64,000 nt of DNA. It comes from Mesorhizobium sp. WSM2240. GTDB taxonomy: Bacteria; Pseudomonadota; Alphaproteobacteria; Rhizobiales; Rhizobiaceae. Both the position numbers and the translations under genes were made by a program. The stretch covers positions 5,322,501 through 5,386,500 of the forward strand of contig NZ_CP159253.1 in the NCBI RefSeq assembly GCF_040438645.1. Reading direction: 5' to 3'. Below, in pieces: positions 60,710 to 64,000 of this stretch; positions within the stretch are counted from its first letter, which is position 1, and each line of letters starts with the position of its first letter. A model generated the notes under the pieces. The model ran no database searches and was not told the DNA's origin. It was given only the letters and a program-made list of their open reading frames with translations.

Positions 60710-61627
60710 GTGAGGGGCAAGGCAATTACCATGATAGGCATCGCCGCCGTGTTCGGCGCGATCTCGATCTTTGCCGCCGATCTGTGGATCAAGAGCGAGG
60801 CCAGCGCCCGCACAACGGAAGTTGCGGCGCCGTTGCCGGCCGTTCCGGAAGTCGAATTCAACACGATCGTCGTCGCCACCGACCCGCTGCGCTTCGGCAT
60901 GCCGATTGATCGGGCGCAATTACGGGAGATTCCATGGCCGCAGGAGGCGCTGCCGCAGGGGTCGTTCAGCACCATAGACGCGCTTCTGGCCGAAGGCAGC
61001 CGCGTCGTGCTGTCGCCCATCGAGATCAATGAGCCGCTGCTGCTGGCCAAGCTGTCGGGTCCAAACGGCCGCGCAACCCTCTCCAACCTACTTTCGCCGG
61101 GTATGCGCGCCGTGACCATCCGCACCGACGAGATCGCGGGCGTCGGCGGCTTCGTCACGCCGGGCGACCGCGTCGATGTCGTGCTGACGCGCGACGCCGG
61201 CGCGATCAGCGAAGTCGAGAAGAATGCCAAGGGTGCAGCCGGCTCGACAATCACCACCGAGATCGTGGTCGAGAACGCCAAGGTGCTGACGGTCGGCCAG
61301 GGCGCCGACACACGCCAGACCAGCCCGCAAATCGTGGAATCGGTCACCATCGAAGTCGATGGCGAGGGCGCGCAGAAGGTTGCGCTCGCTCGCACCGTGG
61401 GGACACTGTCGCTGTCGCTCAGGTCGTCCAGCCAGGGCGGCGCATCGGTCGACGGCGTGACGACCATCTCGGCCTTTGGCGGTTCAGTGGCTGCCGGTGT
61501 GGCTGAAGCCACGGGCGTGCTGTTCGAGACCGCCGCCCAGGAGCCGGAAGGGCCGAAATTCACGACAGTCATCGTGACGCGCGGTACCGAGCCGCAAAGT
61601 TATCAGGTCGTATCGCCTGACGAATGA
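60710..61627 (+). CDS. cpaB: Flp pilus assembly protein CpaB
   Basis: A 305-residue periplasmic/inner membrane protein (GTG start at 60710) with an N-terminal helix (about 7-27), a SAF-like domain (about 45-110, ATDPLRFGMPIDRAQLREIP) and RCP domains (GMRAVTIRTDEIAGVGGFVTP and GDRVDVVLTRD). CpaB (RcpC) supports secretin function and pilus assembly. No pilA or cpaA gene is found upstream in the window; a leftward TadG-like gene lies there instead. It is 34 bases ahead of cpaC. Confidence 0.92.
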   Translation: MRGKAITMIGIAAVFGAISIFAADLWIKSEASARTTEVAAPLPAVPEVEFNTIVVATDPLRFGMPIDRAQLREIPWPQEALPQGSFSTIDALLAEGSRVVLSPIEINEPLLLAKLSGPNGRATLSNLLSPGMRAVTIRTDEIAGVGGFVTPGDRVDVVLTRDAGAISEVEKNAKGAAGSTITTEIVVENAKVLTVGQGADTRQTSPQIVESVTIEVDGEGAQKVALARTVGTLSLSLRSSSQGGASVDGVTTISAFGGSVAAGVAEATGVLFETAAQEPEGPKFTTVIVTRGTEPQSYQVVSPDE

Positions 61628-61661
61628 AATGCCGGCAGGGGCGCCGGTTGGGGACAGTGCA

Positions 61662-63074
61662 ATGTTGGGGTGGATGAGGAATTCAGGACTGCGAGCCGTG
61701 GCGACTGCGCTTCTGGTCGTTGGGATCGCTGGCTCGATGCTGCTTGCGCCGCATGGCGCGCAGGCCGCCAATGATGTCGTTCACATCACTTCGGCCAAGA
61801 ACGCTTCGATCAGGCTCGCCAAGGGCAAGCCCAAGACCGTCAAGACCGACGTGCCCTTCTACGAAATCGTTATCGGCGATCCCGAGATCGCCAACGTCAA
61901 TCCGCTGACAGACCGCTCCTTTTATGTGCTTGGCAACAATCTCGGCACGACCGGCATCGCTCTGTTCGACGAGAACAAGCAACTCGTCGGCACGATGGAT
62001 ATCGAGGTATCGCTCGACACCGATCGGCTGGCCAGCACTATCCGCGACAGCGTGCCCGGCTCCGACATCAAGGTAAGTTCGGCCAACGGCCGCGTGGTCC
62101 TGTCCGGTTCGGCCGAGGATGCCGTCGCCGTCGACAAGGCAACGCGGATCGCGACACGCTTTTCCGGCGAAGAGGAGATCATCAATTCCGTAAACATCTC
62201 GTCGTCGCAGCAGGTCCAGCTCAATGTCCGCTTCGTCGAGATCAACCGGCAGGTCGGCCAGGAGCTAGGCACCAAGATCGGCGTCCGTTATCTCGGCTCC
62301 GGCGGCGGTATCTTGTTCAACTCCAATCCGTCGGCGACCACTTCGCCTCCTGCGGCCCAACTCATCGGCACACTGCTGACCAACGGCGTTTCGATTGACG
62401 TCGCCATCAAGGCGCTGGAGGATCGTGGTGTCGCCCGCCGCCTCGCCGAGCCGAATCTGATTGCGCGCTCCGGCGAAAAGGCCAGCTTCCTCGCCGGTGG
62501 CGAGTTTCCGATCCCGGTCTCGGAGGAGGAGGGCAAGATCACCGTCGACTACAAGAAATTCGGCGTCAGCCTCGATTTCACGCCGACAGTTTTGAGCGAC
62601 GGTCTTATCGCCCTCGACATCGAGCCCGAGGTTTCGTCGGTCGACACCTCGGCTTCCTACAATATCGGCAATATCTCCATTCCCGGCTTCGTTGTCCGGC
62701 GTGCGCGCACCTCGATCGATCTGAAGAGCGGCCAGAGCTTCATGATGGCCGGCCTGCTGCAGAGCGAAAATGACATGGTGCAGCAACGCGTGCCGGGGCT
62801 CGGCAAGTTGCCGATCCTTGGGCCGCTGTTCAGCTCCAGGGCCTACCAACGCCGCGAGACCGACCTGGTGATCATCGTCACGCCCTTCCTGGTCAAGCCG
62901 ATCGATCCAACCAAGAAGCCGCTGGCGCCTACGGACGGCACGATGGCGGCGAGCAACGTCGATTATTTTCTGGGCAATGTGGAGGAGGTGAAGGCCGGCG
63001 CTCCGCGAAACGCGCTCACGCCGGCCGCGCCTGTCGCCTCCGTCGGCCACTTCCTTGATCTGCCGAAGGAATGA
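61662..63074 (+). CDS. cpaC: Flp pilus outer membrane secretin CpaC
   Basis: A 470-residue secretin (RcpA type). A signal peptide (about 1-36) precedes the N-terminal pilus-formation domain (KPKTVKTDVPFYEIVIGDPE), a BON-like part (DSVPGSDIKVSSANGRVVLS), and the secretin domain with RLAEPNLIARSGEKASFLAG and PGLGKLPILGPLFSSR near its end. ATG 61662 has GGGGA seven bases upstream; an in-frame ATG at 61629 has no such site. It overlaps the small lipoprotein gene by four bases. Confidence 0.93.
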   Translation: MLGWMRNSGLRAVATALLVVGIAGSMLLAPHGAQAANDVVHITSAKNASIRLAKGKPKTVKTDVPFYEIVIGDPEIANVNPLTDRSFYVLGNNLGTTGIALFDENKQLVGTMDIEVSLDTDRLASTIRDSVPGSDIKVSSANGRVVLSGSAEDAVAVDKATRIATRFSGEEEIINSVNISSSQQVQLNVRFVEINRQVGQELGTKIGVRYLGSGGGILFNSNPSATTSPPAAQLIGTLLTNGVSIDVAIKALEDRGVARRLAEPNLIARSGEKASFLAGGEFPIPVSEEEGKITVDYKKFGVSLDFTPTVLSDGLIALDIEPEVSSVDTSASYNIGNISIPGFVVRRARTSIDLKSGQSFMMAGLLQSENDMVQQRVPGLGKLPILGPLFSSRAYQRRETDLVIIVTPFLVKPIDPTKKPLAPTDGTMAASNVDYFLGNVEEVKAGAPRNALTPAAPVASVGHFLDLPKE

Positions 63075-63343
63075 ACATGCGCAAGCTTCCGGCCACAGCC
63101 CTGTTGGCGATCGTCGCTCTCTCCGCCGGATGCGCCACCGAGGAGACGGCGCGCATGGACGGCCTGACCGTCGGGGCCGGCAACGCCATGGCGGCCAATA
63201 CGGTCATGCAGATGGTCGACCCTTGGCCGCGCGGCGTAGAGGACACCAACCTCATCGTGCCTGCCGATATGGGCCAGTACAGGACTGACGAAGCGGCCGC
63301 CGTCGCGGCGGAGCGCGTCGACAGTTCGATCGGCGACAAATGA
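63071..63343 (+). CDS. Small lipoprotein in the cpa operon
   Basis: A 90-residue lipoprotein: lipobox LSAGC (Cys 21) after a hydrophobic signal. The mature part is about 70 residues with VMQMVDPWPRGVEDTN. In Caulobacter-type loci CpaD (about 220 residues) follows CpaC; this product is far shorter and lacks that length, so it may be a reduced CpaD-position protein or a separate pilotin-like lipoprotein. Overlap with cpaC and 18 bases to cpaE make it part of the operon. Confidence 0.78.
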   Translation: MNMRKLPATALLAIVALSAGCATEETARMDGLTVGAGNAMAANTVMQMVDPWPRGVEDTNLIVPADMGQYRTDEAAAVAAERVDSSIGDK

Positions 63344-63361
63344 CCAATCGGACAACACGAC

Positions 63362-64000
63362 ATGGCAGCCACCGGTAACAGCAAGCGCATTCTCCTCGTC
63401 TCGACCGACAAAGCGTTCCTGCAGGACACCAAGGCGGCATTCGCCTCGTCCGAGAAGATCGATCTGGTCGTTGTCGAGAAGAATGTCGGCGAACTGCGTG
63501 CCGAGATCCAGGAAGCCGACTGCGGCGCGGTCATCATCGACATGGACGCCGCGAGGCTCGACGAGATCGATGCGCTCCAACGCATCACGCGCCGACTCGA
63601 AGGCCGCGCCCCGATCATCGTCGTCACTCAGGAATTCAACGCTGCGGCGGTGCGCATTCTGGTGCAACTCCAGATCGCTGATTTCCTGGTCAAGCCGATC
63701 ACCACGGCCGACCTCGTACGCTCCTGCATTCGCGCGCTGCAGGGGCCGGGCCGCGAAGAGAACGCGGAATCGCAGATCTATACCTTCATGCCAGCCGCCG
63801 GCGGCGTCGGCACGACGACGCTGACCCTGCAGACGGCGTTCCAGTTGCACAACTCGATGACCCGCGGCGCCTCCACCTGCGTCGTCGACCTGAACTTCCA
63901 GCAGGGCTCCTGCGCCGAGTACCTCGATCTCGAGCCGCGCTTCGACATCACCGAGATCGAGAACCAGCCCGAGCGCCTCGACCGCCAGCTTCTCGACGTC
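63362..64000 (+). CDS. cpaE: Pilus localisation ATPase-like protein CpaE, 3' end outside window
   Basis: The first 213 codons, with the rest beyond the right edge. Residues 8-125 form a receiver-like domain (RILLVSTDKAFLQDTKAAFA to VQLQIADFLVKP). A ParA/MinD-like part begins at about 138 with MPAAGGVGTTTLT; the usual Walker A Lys is replaced by Thr (GGVGTTT for KGGVGKTT), as in many CpaE/TadZ proteins, which act as polar landmarks more than as strong ATPases. Start ATG 63362 follows the lipoprotein gene by 18 bases. Confidence 0.9.
   Translation, partial: MAATGNSKRILLVSTDKAFLQDTKAAFASSEKIDLVVVEKNVGELRAEIQEADCGAVIIDMDAARLDEIDALQRITRRLEGRAPIIVVTQEFNAAAVRILVQLQIADFLVKPITTADLVRSCIRALQGPGREENAESQIYTFMPAAGGVGTTTLTLQTAFQLHNSMTRGASTCVVDLNFQQGSCAEYLDLEPRFDITEIENQPERLDRQLLDV

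Overview
The window reads as a chromosomal segment of an alphaproteobacterium of the order Rhizobiales, most like Mesorhizobium or a near relative (Phyllobacteriaceae). The grounds are the GC-rich codon use, an iolC-D-E-B inositol operon with the rhizobial fused IolC, an Irr-type iron control element, an EcfG-type sigma factor with many GGAAC...GTT promoters, and a tad/cpa pilus locus. No rRNA, tRNA, CRISPR array, insertion sequence or prophage was recognised. The species call is inference.

Layout. (1) 1-7600: myo-inositol catabolism, with iolG and an SDR leftward and iolC, iolD, iolE, a small membrane protein and iolB rightward, around a divergent promoter with IolR-like operator sequence. 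(2) 7742-10216: three phosphonate genes (2H phosphoesterase-like protein, phnM, phnN) without the C-P lyase core. (3) 10264-16108: a leftward iron operon (imelysin, bfd, bfr, di-heme oxidoreductase, second imelysin, Tat-exported DUF1513 protein). An Irr box lies upstream, facing a divergent ferredoxin-reductase-like flavoprotein; an iron-permease-like gene and a GFA protein follow. (4) 18928-21651: small DUF6894 genes, one intact Crp/Fnr regulator, a Crp remnant joined to a DUF6894 gene, and three small related hypothetical proteins. (5) 22011-25841: candidate general stress response parts: an HWE histidine kinase, a NepR-like small protein and an EcfG-type sigma factor behind its own EcfG-type promoter. 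(6) 25996-28085: an SDR and small membrane or hypothetical genes.

(7) 28174-37327 (leftward) and 46053-55122 (rightward): the two halves of a large, tightly overlapping carbohydrate system. The left half encodes inositol-3-phosphate synthase, a histidine phosphatase, a CgeB-like glycosyltransferase, a sugar nucleotidyltransferase, two methyltransferases, a glycosidase-like protein whose barrel appears circularly permuted, a PIG-L deacetylase, a GT4 glycosyltransferase and a GNAT. The right half encodes two epimerases, a B12-binding radical SAM enzyme, a GT4, three CgeB-like proteins and a UDP-glucuronate decarboxylase-like enzyme. UDP-glucose dehydrogenase (43794-45176) lies between them, so UDP-glucose to UDP-glucuronate to UDP-xylose is covered. 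Both halves start behind an EcfG-like promoter (GGAAC-N16-GGTT). This is the best candidate for a little-described system: a stress-induced inositol- and/or xylose-containing oligosaccharide or glycoside.

(8) 37543-45854, between the halves: stress-type genes (BON-domain glycine-rich protein, DUF3618/holin-like/LEA-like membrane operon, YihY, thioredoxin-reductase-like enzyme, Thr/Ser-rich exported protein, DUF1003). (9) 55127-59111: a dense run of small putative EcfG targets around ku and an exonuclease III gene. (10) 59191-64000: a TadG-like gene facing cpaB, cpaC, a small lipoprotein and cpaE, which runs off the end.

The unifying signal is about 20 EcfG-like promoter sequences found by eye, all intergenic and 20-100 bases ahead of a start codon. 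They tie regions 3 to 9 into one probable general stress regulon.
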